64,000 nucleotides of DNA from Mucilaginibacter hurinus (GCF_003324525.1 NZ_QGDC01000004.1:372001-436000); one strand, 5' to 3'. Numbered from the stretch's first letter, positions 1 through 9,444 are shown. Numbers and translations: made by a program. The notes: generated from the letters alone by a model not told the origin.

Positions 1-1
1 A

Positions 2-196
2 AGCAGACTGGGTAACGGCCCTAGCTCATGGATTTTGCATATGGCTTTCATTATCCTGGTTGCAAATATGTGGGGTCTTTGGTTAAAAGAGTGGAAAGGC
101 GTGAGTAAAAAGGCGTTAATTATGGTTATTACTGGCATAGCTACTATTATATTATCTATATTAATAGTTGGTTACGGTAATTCGTTAAAGGCTTAA
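2..196 (+). CDS. rhaT: L-rhamnose/H+ symporter, C-terminal fragment
   Basis: Only the last 64 codons are in the window; the frame is open at the left edge and stops at TAA 194-196. The fragment has a hydrophobic segment (WILHMAFIILVANMWGLWL), then the motif KEWKGVSKKA, then a final membrane helix. This order, a 'WG..L.EW.GVS' loop before the last helix, is characteristic of the RhaT family of inner-membrane rhamnose-proton symporters. Rhamnose isomerase and a sugar kinase lie convergently downstream, which supports the call. The missing upstream part would be expected to carry the other eight or so helices. Confidence 0.8.
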   Translation, partial: SRLGNGPSSWILHMAFIILVANMWGLWLKEWKGVSKKALIMVITGIATIILSILIVGYGNSLKA

Positions 197-322
197 AAAC
201 GTTGTTTTTGTAAAATCAAGTAAACGGATAAAGTAACGGTACGCGAACATTCTATATAGGTATACCAATGGTAACAAGCCAATTCACCATTGCAGCCAGC
301 CGTTATTAATTAAAAAAAATAA

Positions 323-352
323 GGGGATAGAAGATATCCCCCTCTCTTTTTT
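323..352. terminator. Bidirectional rho-independent terminator
   Basis: GGGGATA (323-329) pairs with TATCCCC (335-341) around a 5-nt loop. A pyrimidine/T run follows on the plus strand (342-352) and an A run precedes it (so T on the minus strand). It sits between the convergent rhaT end and the kinase end and can serve both. The stretch 197-322 shows nothing else recognisable. Confidence 0.7.
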
Positions 353-372
353 ATATTATGCCACTGTTAGTT

Positions 373-1752
373 TTAGTTTGAAGGCACGTGAGTATTGCCT
401 ACAAAATAATTTAGCTCTATAAGGTTTGAGGGCAGTGGTTTACTATTCCACGCTTTGTGGAGGGATATAGCTGCGCCTAAGGCGGTTGACTGAGCCATCG
501 ACGCGGCGAATACTTCCATTTCAGGCAGTGCTATCGCTAACAAATTCATAAATACCTTGTTTTTACTAAAGCCTCCGTCAACAAATATTCGTTTGGCATT
601 GGTGCCGGTCAAAATCATTCCCGTTGATTTCACCTGCAGGTTAACCAAATCCGTTACCAGCTGATGGTAAGCTTCGATATCGTTTTCAAAAGCGTTCAAA
701 TCCCTCATTCCAAATGCGGATACCTTACCCTGGGGAGTGGGTTGATTATTACTTGGATTAAGCTTGTTTATGATAGCTGCATCGAAAACCACATCACGAT
801 ATTTGATTGCATCAGTTCCAAAATGCTCAGAGATTCTTTTAACTTGTTGCTCATGCTCGTTTCCTGAAAAAACCCGGGCCGCCTTTACAGGTTTGCCCTC
901 ATATTGCAAATAACACAAGCAGTCGTCCATAAGCTCGCCATTACTTAATGGTTGATGATTAAACGGATTTAAGCTGATACACCACGTACCGGTAGATATC
1001 AATACAAATGGTTCGTTAAAGTTTACCAGGTAAGGAACCAATGCGGCAGAGCTATCATGTAAACCTACTCCAATTTTTAAAGCATTGCCCGGAAACAAGG
1101 GATCAAAAACACTATCGGTAGGTTCAATTGGTGCAAGGATATCCGAAATTCCTTCCTGCGCTACCCAGTTGTGATAGCTTCGTTTCTCAAAATCCCACAA
1201 ACCTGTATGGCAGCCGATGCTTGTAATATCTGAGCAAGCTTTGCCCGATAACAAAAAGCTCAGATACTGCGGCAGATGCAAAGCGTATTCTACCTTTTTA
1301 TAAATACCGGGTTGTGTGTGCTTTAATCGGTAAAGCTGTAATCCTGAATTAAGACTACCAGAGGGGGGCGATGCCGTTGTTATACTAAATTGCTGTTTAC
1401 CGCCATATTTACTATAGAAATCATCACTTATATGGTCCGGGTACGGTTTCAGATAATTATACATAGGACACAAAGGGTTACCTTCGTCGTCTATATATAC
1501 CAGGCTAGCTCCGTAAGAAGAAAAGTTAACCGCCTTAACATCAAATTGTTTTAGCCGGAATACCTCGCTTAACGAGTCGAACACAGATAGTCTTAAGCTC
1601 TCAATGTTTTCGCAGGGAAAGCCGTCCTCATCTACAGTTTCAATAAAACGTGCCGACTTTTCGTAAACAATCTTGTAATCCTCATCAAATAAAAACAGTT
1701 TTTTATTTGTTTTTCCAACATCAAAAACCGCAATTACAGGTATTCCGCTCAT
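373..1752 (-). CDS. FGGY-family carbohydrate kinase, probable L-rhamnulokinase
   Basis: A 459-residue cytosolic kinase of the FGGY/ASKHA fold. Visible motifs are phosphate-1 DVGKTN (11-16), the HD pair with the likely catalytic base Asp233, phosphate-2 STGTW (253-257), and an adenosine-site VDGGFSKN motif near residue 400. The size is normal for the family. It lies 11 bp downstream of the RhaI-type isomerase and converges on rhaT, so phosphorylation of L-rhamnulose to L-rhamnulose 1-phosphate is the natural role. This rests on context: the sequence differs from the E. coli RhaB type and could act on another ketose or deoxy-sugar. It is the last gene of the run that begins at 7373. Confidence 0.75.
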   Translation of the reverse strand: MSGIPVIAVFDVGKTNKKLFLFDEDYKIVYEKSARFIETVDEDGFPCENIESLRLSVFDSLSEVFRLKQFDVKAVNFSSYGASLVYIDDEGNPLCPMYNYLKPYPDHISDDFYSKYGGKQQFSITTASPPSGSLNSGLQLYRLKHTQPGIYKKVEYALHLPQYLSFLLSGKACSDITSIGCHTGLWDFEKRSYHNWVAQEGISDILAPIEPTDSVFDPLFPGNALKIGVGLHDSSAALVPYLVNFNEPFVLISTGTWCISLNPFNHQPLSNGELMDDCLCYLQYEGKPVKAARVFSGNEHEQQVKRISEHFGTDAIKYRDVVFDAAIINKLNPSNNQPTPQGKVSAFGMRDLNAFENDIEAYHQLVTDLVNLQVKSTGMILTGTNAKRIFVDGGFSKNKVFMNLLAIALPEMEVFAASMAQSTALGAAISLHKAWNSKPLPSNLIELNYFVGNTHVPSN

Positions 1753-1763
1753 TTGTAATTGTA

Positions 1764-3038
1764 TTATAATCCCCGGGCAACTGATCTCGATCCACGTTCC
1801 CTAATCAGATTTTCACGCACTCCTAAACTCCTGTATGCTTTTAATGGATCTAACGCCCCGCCTATTCTAAAGCTAGCTTCAGCAATCAGCGGGCGTACAT
1901 CAGTGCGATAAGCATGTTGCAAAATTTCCTGTGCGTGTACAACGTCATTATTTAGCTGCGCTGTCAATAAAGCTTGCTTGTCAACCAGCAGCGCTTGTGA
2001 ATAAGCAATCTTTATAGCCTGCACCGATTGTATCAGATCCTCTATCGGGTCTTTTATATTATGCGATGCATCTATCATCCAACCAATTGACGTGGCATGA
2101 TCCATACCCTTTGAATCCATGCCCTCAACCAATTCATTAAAAATAAGAAACAACTGGTAAGGGTTTATACTGCCTACGGTAAGATCGTCATCGCTATATT
2201 TCGAGTCATTAAAGTGAAAACCTGCCAGGTTATCCTTCATTAATAATAATGATACTATCTGCTCAATATTAGCGCCTTGTAAATGGTGTCCCAGGTCAAC
2301 CAGCGTTTGGGCCTTTGGCCCGAGCGCGGTCGATAACAAGTAAGCCTGGCCCCAGTCGCCAATAGTTGTTGAATAAAAATTTGGTTCATACGGCTTATAT
2401 TCTACCCAAACCTTCCAGTCGGCGGGTAAAGCGTCATATATTTCTCTTAAACTTTCCAATGTATTTTCAAAAGCGTGCCTGAAGTTTAATTGTCCCGGAA
2501 AATTCGAGCCGTCTGCAAGCCAAACAGATAGCGCTTTGGAACCGAGCTCATCTCCATATTTAATCACTTCAATATTGTGTTCAACGGCCTGTTTTCGCAC
2601 GGCTTTGTCCACATGATGCAAGGAGCCGAACTTATAGCTTAAGTTTTGATCTTTTTGATCCTGAAAGGTATTTGAATTTACAGCATCGAAGTGTAATCCA
2701 TGTTCCGAAGCTAAGGCTTTTATGTTGGCTGCATCACCGGGAATATCCCACGGAATATGCAGAGATATTGAATTGCTTGATTTGTTAAGCGCATGTATTA
2801 TACCCACATCTTCAATTTTTTCTTCGAGGCTTCTGGGCTCGCCGGTGCCCGAGAAACGACCAAAGCGTGTGCCGCCGGTTCCTAACGCCCAGCTAGGTAT
2901 GGCTACGTTGAAGGCTGCCAGTTTAGTCATTACATCCTCCAGGGCAGCTATATCTTCGGCAACAAAATCAAACTTCCTTCTGTGTGCTTTTAGTTCCAGA
3001 TGGTTAAGTTCATCTATCCGGTTATTCTCTATCTTCAT
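1764..3038 (-). CDS. rhaI: L-rhamnose isomerase, RhaI (Pseudomonas stutzeri) type
   Basis: A 424-residue xylose-isomerase-like TIM barrel of the non-orthologous rhamnose isomerase family. The expected metal and catalytic residues are visible: Glu213 in VEYKPYEP, Asp248 in LVDLGHH, His275 in GFHFNDSKYSDDD and Asp323 in MIDASHN. They keep nearly the same spacing as Glu219, Asp254, His281 and Asp327 of the P. stutzeri enzyme. It converts L-rhamnose to L-rhamnulose with Mn or a similar metal. P. stutzeri L-RhI is also known to act on D-allose and other aldoses. The kinase follows after 11 bp, so the two are almost surely co-transcribed. Confidence 0.85.
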   Translation of the reverse strand: MKIENNRIDELNHLELKAHRRKFDFVAEDIAALEDVMTKLAAFNVAIPSWALGTGGTRFGRFSGTGEPRSLEEKIEDVGIIHALNKSSNSISLHIPWDIPGDAANIKALASEHGLHFDAVNSNTFQDQKDQNLSYKFGSLHHVDKAVRKQAVEHNIEVIKYGDELGSKALSVWLADGSNFPGQLNFRHAFENTLESLREIYDALPADWKVWVEYKPYEPNFYSTTIGDWGQAYLLSTALGPKAQTLVDLGHHLQGANIEQIVSLLLMKDNLAGFHFNDSKYSDDDLTVGSINPYQLFLIFNELVEGMDSKGMDHATSIGWMIDASHNIKDPIEDLIQSVQAIKIAYSQALLVDKQALLTAQLNNDVVHAQEILQHAYRTDVRPLIAEASFRIGGALDPLKAYRSLGVRENLIRERGSRSVARGL

Positions 3039-3087
3039 AATATTAACTTAATGGTTTTTAAAAGTGTGATTTGATTAGGTTTTACGG

Positions 3088-4131
3088 TTACAATGAGGGC
3101 CTCAGCCTTAAATAAAAGGGCACCTGCAATCTTTCTCTCGAATTTCCGAGGACAAGGCCGGCCGCTAAACGGCCCATTTCATAAAAATCGGTCGAGATAG
3201 TAGTTATACCTTTAAGAATTAGTTTTTTAAGAGGAGTTTCATTGTATGATATAATTCCAACCTGACGACCAATGACCAGTTTCACCCTATTGATCTTTTC
3301 AATAGTAGTTACCAGGTCATCCTCCATTAAAATAATATACACCTCCCCTTCGGAGATATCCTCGTTATCAATATCATGTACAATTTTATAATTATACTGA
3401 TACTGATTGCAAAACTTCACAAAGCCTCGTAATATATCTATAGGAAAGCAGTGCCGTTTAGAGCATATTATTTTTATGGTATGGTATTTCTTTATCCTTA
3501 CAAGCGCTTTCTCTAGCGCACCATATATGTCAGCTTCAAAATCCTGAAAAACACCGCTATACTCGTCATGTATTCCCGGAACGGGTTTATCAAGTAATAT
3601 TATTTTATCTTTCTTGATATTACTTATCGTTTGGTATACATCATCCTCGCCATGTGATAAATCAGGAATGATCACATAGTGTGCATAATCGTTTTTCTTT
3701 TCGTGTATCAGCTTTTTAAATAGGGTAAAATCGTTATTATATACATACAAATCAACTGCATTATTGTCTCCTATTGCTTCAACGAAGGCATCATACAATA
3801 TGGTTTTGTGCGGGCTAAGCTTATTAAACAATAGGAGTATTTTTCGTTGTCGCGGGCAGGCGGCGGGCGAAATAAAATACCCCTTGCTAGGCACTGATTC
3901 TATTATCCCCTTTTTTCTTAGATATCTATACGCCTTCTCAACCGTATTTCTCGATATTTCCAGTTTGCAACTCAGTTCGTTGATAGATGGTAGCGTATCA
4001 TTCGCCTCGATACTTCCCGACTCAATGGAATTGATGATTGAATTGCACAGCTGTAAATATTTAGGTGTGGCTGCAAGCCTGTTAATATGTATGTGTTCAA
4101 CAATCGTGGCTATTTTCATTATCTGGCTCAA
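3088..4131 (-). CDS. GntR-family regulator with a LacI-like sugar-binding domain
   Basis: A 347-residue transcription factor. Residues about 24-90 form a GntR winged helix (PKYLQLCNSIINSIESG, then LPSINELSCKLEISRNTVEKAYRYL and the wing KGYFIS). Residues about 95-347 resemble a type-1 periplasmic-binding-protein effector domain, ending in the typical TTISTDFYEMGRLAA stretch. Such GntR/LacI hybrids in Bacteroidota usually respond to a sugar and control neighbouring catabolic genes. It lies inside the minus-strand run, between the arabinose-isomerase-like gene (42-bp gap) and rhaI (49-bp gap), so rhamnose or a product of this block is the likely effector. Met5 is an alternative start. Confidence 0.85.
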   Translation of the reverse strand: MSQIMKIATIVEHIHINRLAATPKYLQLCNSIINSIESGSIEANDTLPSINELSCKLEISRNTVEKAYRYLRKKGIIESVPSKGYFISPAACPRQRKILLLFNKLSPHKTILYDAFVEAIGDNNAVDLYVYNNDFTLFKKLIHEKKNDYAHYVIIPDLSHGEDDVYQTISNIKKDKIILLDKPVPGIHDEYSGVFQDFEADIYGALEKALVRIKKYHTIKIICSKRHCFPIDILRGFVKFCNQYQYNYKIVHDIDNEDISEGEVYIILMEDDLVTTIEKINRVKLVIGRQVGIISYNETPLKKLILKGITTISTDFYEMGRLAAGLVLGNSRERLQVPFYLRLRPSL

Positions 4132-4173
4132 CTACGCTTATAACATTTATTTACAGATGACTTGCGGCAATAT

Positions 4174-5589
4174 TTAGCAGATATGTACAGTTTTGATATT
4201 TAGTATTGTACCTAACTTTTCTATTTTAGAAGCGATATGCCCTACGCCTATAGCACAGTGGTGTGACGGGCCCTCTTTAGACCATCTGTTAACAAACTCC
4301 TTAGCACCTATCGGGAAACGGTAGCGGCTATTGGTATTCCCTATCTGTAAAATGGGTCCTTCAACAGATTCACCTTCGGCAACCAAAAGGAAAATCCCTT
4401 CTCTGCCCTCTACAACTGACAAAAGAGTAACCGGGCCGTGCTGCACCGACATTTGGATAGAAAGCCCTTTACCCGGCTTACCATGATAAACGGGCAATGG
4501 CACCAGGTTTACGCGCCCCTCTGCAATGGCAAAATGGGCCGGGCCGTCATGTCCCAGCATTACTATGTCATCGTTAAAATCCATTGCGTAATATTCAGAA
4601 AATGAACCACCGGCGCCAAAAGCATCCATTATCTTCATCGCCTGTACATTTTTTACTTCGCATTCGCCCGCTACCGGAACATTACGGCCGGTTAACAAAG
4701 TATTGCCCGCAATTACCGATGTAACGATATTTTCATAATCGTTGCCCGACTCTCCTTCATAGTAGTAGGCCATTGAACCGAGGTTATGGTTCTCTACCAA
4801 TTTATCTAATGCTATTGAAGTGCGCGCAGCCCGCTCAATCTCTATCGGGTCGCATTCTTCAGACACATCAAACTTGCTGTTAAATTCCTCTATCTTAGCT
4901 GCAATTTCTTCAGCGGTTACAGCATCCCGGTACTTTTTCACTTCGCACATTTCCACAATCTCTATATGGGTACCAAATGTTATTGCATGCCGGGTAAGGT
5001 CGGCGTATACATCAAGCATACCATGAAAATGATGGCCCAAGACACCCAAACGGTTATTACGCATCACATAAGTAACCTTTGCGGCGTCTATCCAATCGCC
5101 TATTTCTTTCCAGGCTTCAGGGTCGTCCAGCCAGCCTGTAATAAAGTCATATTTAAGTCCCGCATTATTAAACACGCAGGCAATTTCTGGCACTGGGCAG
5201 GCCTGGCAATAAGCCAACCACTCACCGGTCATCTTTCCGCGGTCACCCAGCTTGTTAAAATTTTCGTAATCGATAGCCTTTACAGGTTGCAGGTTTAATA
5301 TTATTACAGGCACATTTAAACGGCGCGCTACCGGCAACACGGTGTGCGACAATGCGTAGGTAGACACGAATAAAAATACTATCTCTACATCGCTGTTTTT
5401 TAAGTACTCTCCAGCCACATTAGCTTTTTCTACAGTATCTACCAGGCCGGCATCTACTATATTCACATCATATCCCTTCATTCTATCACTAATGTATTCC
5501 TGGTAACCCAGCAAACGTTCGTGAAGTCCGGGGAATTGCGGCCAATAAGTATCCAGCCCTATGCCAAATAGTCCAATATTTATACTCAT
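4174..5589 (-). CDS. L-arabinose/L-fucose isomerase family protein
   Basis: A 471-residue cytosolic protein of the AraA/FucI fold. The start GLFGIGLDTYWPQFPGL is typical of the AraA-like branch in Bacteroidota. Likely metal ligands are kept: Glu309 (VAGECEVK), Glu332 (GGSFSEYYAMDF), His347 (LGHDGPAHF) and His443/444 (GPSHHCAIGVGH). It should interconvert an aldose and a ketose, but the substrate cannot be read from sequence. The next genes are an allulose-phosphate-type epimerase and MDR dehydrogenases rather than a ribulokinase, so ordinary L-arabinose use is not supported. It could act on a deoxy- or branched sugar from the degraded glycan. Confidence 0.75.
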   Translation of the reverse strand: MSINIGLFGIGLDTYWPQFPGLHERLLGYQEYISDRMKGYDVNIVDAGLVDTVEKANVAGEYLKNSDVEIVFLFVSTYALSHTVLPVARRLNVPVIILNLQPVKAIDYENFNKLGDRGKMTGEWLAYCQACPVPEIACVFNNAGLKYDFITGWLDDPEAWKEIGDWIDAAKVTYVMRNNRLGVLGHHFHGMLDVYADLTRHAITFGTHIEIVEMCEVKKYRDAVTAEEIAAKIEEFNSKFDVSEECDPIEIERAARTSIALDKLVENHNLGSMAYYYEGESGNDYENIVTSVIAGNTLLTGRNVPVAGECEVKNVQAMKIMDAFGAGGSFSEYYAMDFNDDIVMLGHDGPAHFAIAEGRVNLVPLPVYHGKPGKGLSIQMSVQHGPVTLLSVVEGREGIFLLVAEGESVEGPILQIGNTNSRYRFPIGAKEFVNRWSKEGPSHHCAIGVGHIASKIEKLGTILNIKTVHIC

Positions 5590-5644
5590 TTAATTGTTGT
5601 TTTTGGGTTTATACTTTGTTTTTTAATGTAAATAGCTAATACAA

Positions 5645-6325
5645 TTATTCCGCACTAATTGTACTTAATAAACTTTTTAGCCTGCTCATGCTTTTAACCC
5701 GGTCCTGGTTTGCGCCAAGCACGGATGATGTCCCTACCACCAAAATCTCAGCGCCGGCTTCAATCATGCCCGGAATATTGTCCCAACTTACGTTTCCATC
5801 AATCTCTATTTCGGCGTTACTTTCAAATTTGTTAAGCCAGTACCTAACTTCTTTTATTTTATCAATGCAAAAAGCCAGCAAGGGCTGTCCTGCATACCCC
5901 GGGTTAACACTCATAACGCACACCTGGTCAACAAGTGGCAGTAAATGTTTTAATGAATCAATAGGCAATGCCGGGTCAATGGCCAGTCCTGGTTTACAAC
6001 CCGCCTGCCGTATGCGCTGTATGGTGCGTACCGGGTGCCTGCTGGTTTCGGGATGGAAGGTAACTATTGAGCCCGGGATTGAACAAAAAATATCAAGGTA
6101 GTTATCTACATCTTCAACCATTAAGTGAAAATCAAGCGGAATATCTGAATAACTAACCAATGATTTTGCAAAGTCAATACCTAATGTGAAGTTCGGCACG
6201 TACCGGCCGTCCATTATATCTACATGCAGCAAGTCAATATCAAATTGCTTGAACACATCTAATTCTGACTTAACATCTAAAAAGTTTACGCACATCATTG
6301 ATGGCGCTATTTTTATCTTACTCAC
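5645..6325 (-). CDS. Ribulose-phosphate/allulose-6-phosphate 3-epimerase family protein
   Basis: A 226-residue (beta/alpha)8 epimerase. The start KIAPSMMCVNFLD, His34 and Asp36 (LLHVDIMDG), His67 (DFHLMVED) and Asp176 (EIDGNVSWDNI) give the full metal site and the two catalytic Asp of the Rpe family. MSVNPGYAGQ holds the phosphate-side loop. The MCVNF N-terminus and location inside a sugar cluster point to an AlsE-like epimerase rather than housekeeping Rpe. Its start overlaps the end of the dehydrogenase gene by 8 bp, showing tight translational coupling. Confidence 0.8.
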   Translation of the reverse strand: MSKIKIAPSMMCVNFLDVKSELDVFKQFDIDLLHVDIMDGRYVPNFTLGIDFAKSLVSYSDIPLDFHLMVEDVDNYLDIFCSIPGSIVTFHPETSRHPVRTIQRIRQAGCKPGLAIDPALPIDSLKHLLPLVDQVCVMSVNPGYAGQPLLAFCIDKIKEVRYWLNKFESNAEIEIDGNVSWDNIPGMIEAGAEILVVGTSSVLGANQDRVKSMSRLKSLLSTISAE

Positions 6326-7373
6326 CTTGCTGGGGTTTTACAATTACCTTCATCCCTGCTCTTGACTCGTGATACATAAAAGCGTCCTGTATTTCGCTAA
6401 GCGGGAAGGTTTTTGATATGTATTTTTTTGCCGAAATTTTGCCGGCAGCTAATAGTTGTACCGCTTTCTCCACATCGGGCAATGTTGAGCCATGGCTGCC
6501 CATGATAAAACATTCTTTATAATGTATCCGGTTTGAGTCAATCACAAGCGGCGGTTGGTTTTTAAGGCCGGCAAATAAATTTACGTAGCCTCGTTTTTTT
6601 ACAATTTTAATAGCGTCTTCCTGCGCCTGGGTTGTGCCTGCTGTTGTAATTACCAAATCAACTCCCTCGCCGTCTGTTTCCTTTAACACTGTTTCAACCA
6701 GATCTTCTTCCTCAGTAGCAATAAACCGTGCATCAGGCAAAAATTCACGCGCCATGTCAAGGCGCTTACGTGACCGCTGTGCTGCAAAAACCTTGCTTGC
6801 ACCAAAGTATTTCGATAGTTCCAGTATCATGCAGCCAATAGGACCTAATCCAATAACGCAAATGCTTTTTCCCAGGCTCATTTGTGCAAGTTCAAGCCCG
6901 TGTATGGCGCATGCCAGCGGCTCTGCTATACAGGCTTCGTCGTAGCTAAGCGTGTCCGGAATCTTAACGATAGGACCATATTTTACGGTAAAATCATCCA
7001 GCTTCATTTTTTGCTGAAAAGCCCCGTCAAGCTGGTACCCTATGGCATAATTCTCAGGACAAAGGTTGCCCATCCCTTTTAAAGTATACTCTCTACCGCT
7101 TTCCATATCCGGTACGTCGGCGCCAATTACTATTCTGTCGCCTACTTGCAGGTTGCTTACATCTTTACCAACCTGCGTAACCACTCCGGCTACTTCATGG
7201 CCAATTACTGTTGGTGTAGTTACCCGTAGATTTCCATAACGAAATATCCTTACATCAGAACCACAAACCGACACTGACTGGGGTTCAATTATAGCCTCTC
7301 CATCTCCGCATACCGGGTCAGGACGATCTTGCACAGTGATCAAGTTTAATTCTTCGAGAACAGCAGATTTCAT
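6318..7373 (-). CDS. Zinc-dependent MDR alcohol/polyol dehydrogenase
   Basis: A 351-residue medium-chain dehydrogenase. Catalytic zinc residues Cys37 (SVCGSD) and His59-Glu60 (GHE), Glu151 (EPLACA) and the Rossmann motif GLGPIG (175-180) are visible. The four-Cys structural zinc lobe usual in this superfamily is absent: between residues 80 and 110 only Cys105 remains. It is the first gene of the run to 373, with the phased TGATT repeats directly upstream of its start. It probably oxidises a polyol or reduces a ketose with NAD(P). The substrate is unknown. Confidence 0.75.
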   Translation of the reverse strand: MKSAVLEELNLITVQDRPDPVCGDGEAIIEPQSVSVCGSDVRIFRYGNLRVTTPTVIGHEVAGVVTQVGKDVSNLQVGDRIVIGADVPDMESGREYTLKGMGNLCPENYAIGYQLDGAFQQKMKLDDFTVKYGPIVKIPDTLSYDEACIAEPLACAIHGLELAQMSLGKSICVIGLGPIGCMILELSKYFGASKVFAAQRSRKRLDMAREFLPDARFIATEEEDLVETVLKETDGEGVDLVITTAGTTQAQEDAIKIVKKRGYVNLFAGLKNQPPLVIDSNRIHYKECFIMGSHGSTLPDVEKAVQLLAAGKISAKKYISKTFPLSEIQDAFMYHESRAGMKVIVKPQQGE

Positions 7374-7379
7374 GTAGTT

Positions 7380-7406
7380 TGATTTAAATTTGATTATAAT
7401 TTGATT
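7380..7406. promoter_or_regulatory. Candidate operator: three TTTGATT repeats in 11-bp phase
   Basis: TTTGATTTAAA, TTTGATTATAA and TTTGATTAATA follow each other without a gap (7378-7410), putting TGATT at 7380, 7391 and 7402. The site lies in the 109-bp gap between two divergent dehydrogenase genes and could control both. The same phase recurs at 10313, 23043, 26339 and 35096. A -7-like TTATTTTG (7/8 match to TAnnTTTG) lies near 7458-7465, ahead of the plus-strand gene. Confidence 0.5.
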
Positions 7407-7482
7407 AATACAGCATCAAAAGTAACAATTTTTGCATCTATTCAAATATTTTTGATTTATTTTGTGAGAAATTTATAATTAC

Positions 7483-8526
7483 ATGAAAGCATTAGTACTT
7501 GAAAGTGATAAAATCCTAACTGTTCATGACCGTGAAATGCCACAGCGCATCCGTCCAAACGATATTTTAATAAAAGTTGCAGCCTGTGGGGTATGCGGTT
7601 CAGATATTCCAAGAGGGTTCCAGGCAGGGGCATACCACTATCCCCTGGTGATGGGACATGAATTTAGCGGCGTGGTAGCGGAAGACAAACATCCAAGTAA
7701 TTTTACCAAAGGTGATAAAGTGGCTATATTCCCATTAATGCCTTGTAACACCTGCGCACCCTGCCAAACCGGCGATTATGCACAGTGTTTAAACTATAAC
7801 TACTTTGGCTCGCGTTGTGATGGCGGTTTTTCAGAATATTTATTTATACCTGAACGTAATCTTTTTAAAATACCAGAGCACGTAAATATTTTGCACGCTG
7901 CTATGGTTGAGCCAGCTGCAGTAGCCTTGCATGGTGTACGTAAACTCAACATCAAGGCCGGCGATACGGGATTGGTTTTTGGAGCTGGCCCTATAGGCAA
8001 CATGACGGCGCAATGGCTAAGGATACACGGCTGCAAAAAAGTGATTATTGCCGACATTGACGACAAAAAATTAGAAATAGCAGCCGATATGGGCTTTGAA
8101 GCGATTAACAGCAAACGCAAAGATGCGGTAAAGTTAACCGAAGAACTTACTGATGGAAGAGGTGCCGACCGCGTAGTAGAAGCGGTAGGCATGCCTGCCA
8201 CTTTTTTGCAGGCCATACAAGCAACTGCCAGGTTTGGCGAAGTTGTTTTTATGGGTAATATACATGGCACGTTTTCTATAGGCGAAAAAGACTTTTCAAA
8301 TATTTTACGAAAAGAGCTGACCATCTATGGTACCTGGAACTCTAAAATAGTGCCTGTTGGCACCGATGACTGGACAACCGTGTTAAAATATATGGATAGA
8401 GAGCTGGAGGTAGGCCCGCTGATATCAGACCTTCCGTCCCTTGACGAGGGACAGTCTATATTTAACAGTATTATAAATAAAAATAAGTTTCACAATAAAG
8501 TGATTTTCAAAATCGCAAACGACTAA
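7483..8526 (+). CDS. GatD-like zinc-dependent sugar alcohol dehydrogenase
   Basis: A 347-residue medium-chain dehydrogenase close in layout to galactitol-1-phosphate 5-dehydrogenase. Cys38 (GVCGSD), His59-Glu60 (GHE), the structural-zinc cysteines 88, 91, 94 and 102, and the Rossmann motif GAGPIG (167-172) are all present. Unlike the divergent dehydrogenase at 6318-7373, it keeps the structural zinc lobe. No PTS genes are in the window, so galactitol 1-phosphate as substrate is doubtful; a free or phosphorylated polyol or ketose is more likely. The TIM-barrel gene starts 1 bp after its stop codon. Confidence 0.75.
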   Translation: MKALVLESDKILTVHDREMPQRIRPNDILIKVAACGVCGSDIPRGFQAGAYHYPLVMGHEFSGVVAEDKHPSNFTKGDKVAIFPLMPCNTCAPCQTGDYAQCLNYNYFGSRCDGGFSEYLFIPERNLFKIPEHVNILHAAMVEPAAVALHGVRKLNIKAGDTGLVFGAGPIGNMTAQWLRIHGCKKVIIADIDDKKLEIAADMGFEAINSKRKDAVKLTEELTDGRGADRVVEAVGMPATFLQAIQATARFGEVVFMGNIHGTFSIGEKDFSNILRKELTIYGTWNSKIVPVGTDDWTTVLKYMDRELEVGPLISDLPSLDEGQSIFNSIINKNKFHNKVIFKIAND

Positions 8527-8527
8527 A

Positions 8528-9430
8528 ATGATAAAATTAGGTATAAAAACAGACCCAATTAATAACAGGTTCAGCTTTGAATGGCTTTTTGACCTTTTAA
8601 AAGAAGAGGGAATCAAATTCGTTCAACTAGGCACATTTTCAGAAATATACACTTTAGAGGATGATTATTTCCATCATTTAAAAGAGAGCGCCGTTGCCAG
8701 GGGCCTACACATTAAGAGCGCGTTTACCTCATTTCGCGAATTGGGGGGCTTTTTTTACGGAAATAAGTATATGGAACGCGCCGCCCGTAAAAATTTTGAA
8801 CGTTATATAGAAGTAGCTTCAATTTTAGGTGTTGACTATTGCGGCTCAAATCCAGGCGCCGTGTACCGCGACCAGATGCATTTAAAGAGCGAGGGCATAA
8901 CGTGTTACTTAACACATATGAAAGAGTTAATGAGCTTTGCTTATGATAAAGGTTTAAAAGGCCTCACCATAGAGCCGATGTCATGCCTGGCCGAGCCTCC
9001 TACACTGCCGGCTGAAATGGACCACATGATATCGACACTTATGGATTACCACGAAAGTACACCCGGAACTGTGCCGGTTTACCTGTGTGGAGATATAAGC
9101 CACGGATACGCCAATGCCAATAGCGAAATAGTTTACACCAATACCCAATTGTTTGAACATGCAGTAGCTTATATGGCTGAATTTCACTTTAAAAACACTG
9201 ATAATATGTATAACAGCACCTTTGGTTTTTCGCCTGAGGAGCAACTAAAGGGCGTAATTAATCTTCCGGAACTGAAAAAATTAATATTGGAAAATACGGC
9301 CAGATTTCCGGTGGATGAAGTAGTTGGTTACCTGGAAATTAACGGGCCCAAAACCGGAAGAGACTACACAGATATCCTTTTGGAAAACACCTTAAGAACA
9401 TCGTTAAGGGCCTTGAAAGATTTTTTTTAA
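8528..9430 (+). CDS. Sugar phosphate isomerase/epimerase (AP-endonuclease-2-like TIM barrel)
   Basis: A 300-residue cytosolic protein with the xylose-isomerase-like barrel pattern: IKLGIKTDP at the start, LGVDYCGSNPGAVYRD in the middle, then LTIEPM, VYLCGDISHGYA and FHFKNTDN as candidate metal-ligand strands (Glu, Asp-His, His), and GYLEINGP near the end. It is translationally coupled to the GatD-like gene (1-bp gap), so the two should act on the same intermediate, for example epimerising a ketose before or after oxidation. The exact substrate is not recognisable. Confidence 0.65.
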   Translation: MIKLGIKTDPINNRFSFEWLFDLLKEEGIKFVQLGTFSEIYTLEDDYFHHLKESAVARGLHIKSAFTSFRELGGFFYGNKYMERAARKNFERYIEVASILGVDYCGSNPGAVYRDQMHLKSEGITCYLTHMKELMSFAYDKGLKGLTIEPMSCLAEPPTLPAEMDHMISTLMDYHESTPGTVPVYLCGDISHGYANANSEIVYTNTQLFEHAVAYMAEFHFKNTDNMYNSTFGFSPEEQLKGVINLPELKKLILENTARFPVDEVVGYLEINGPKTGRDYTDILLENTLRTSLRALKDFF

Positions 9431-9444
9431 ACCTTCATCACTGC

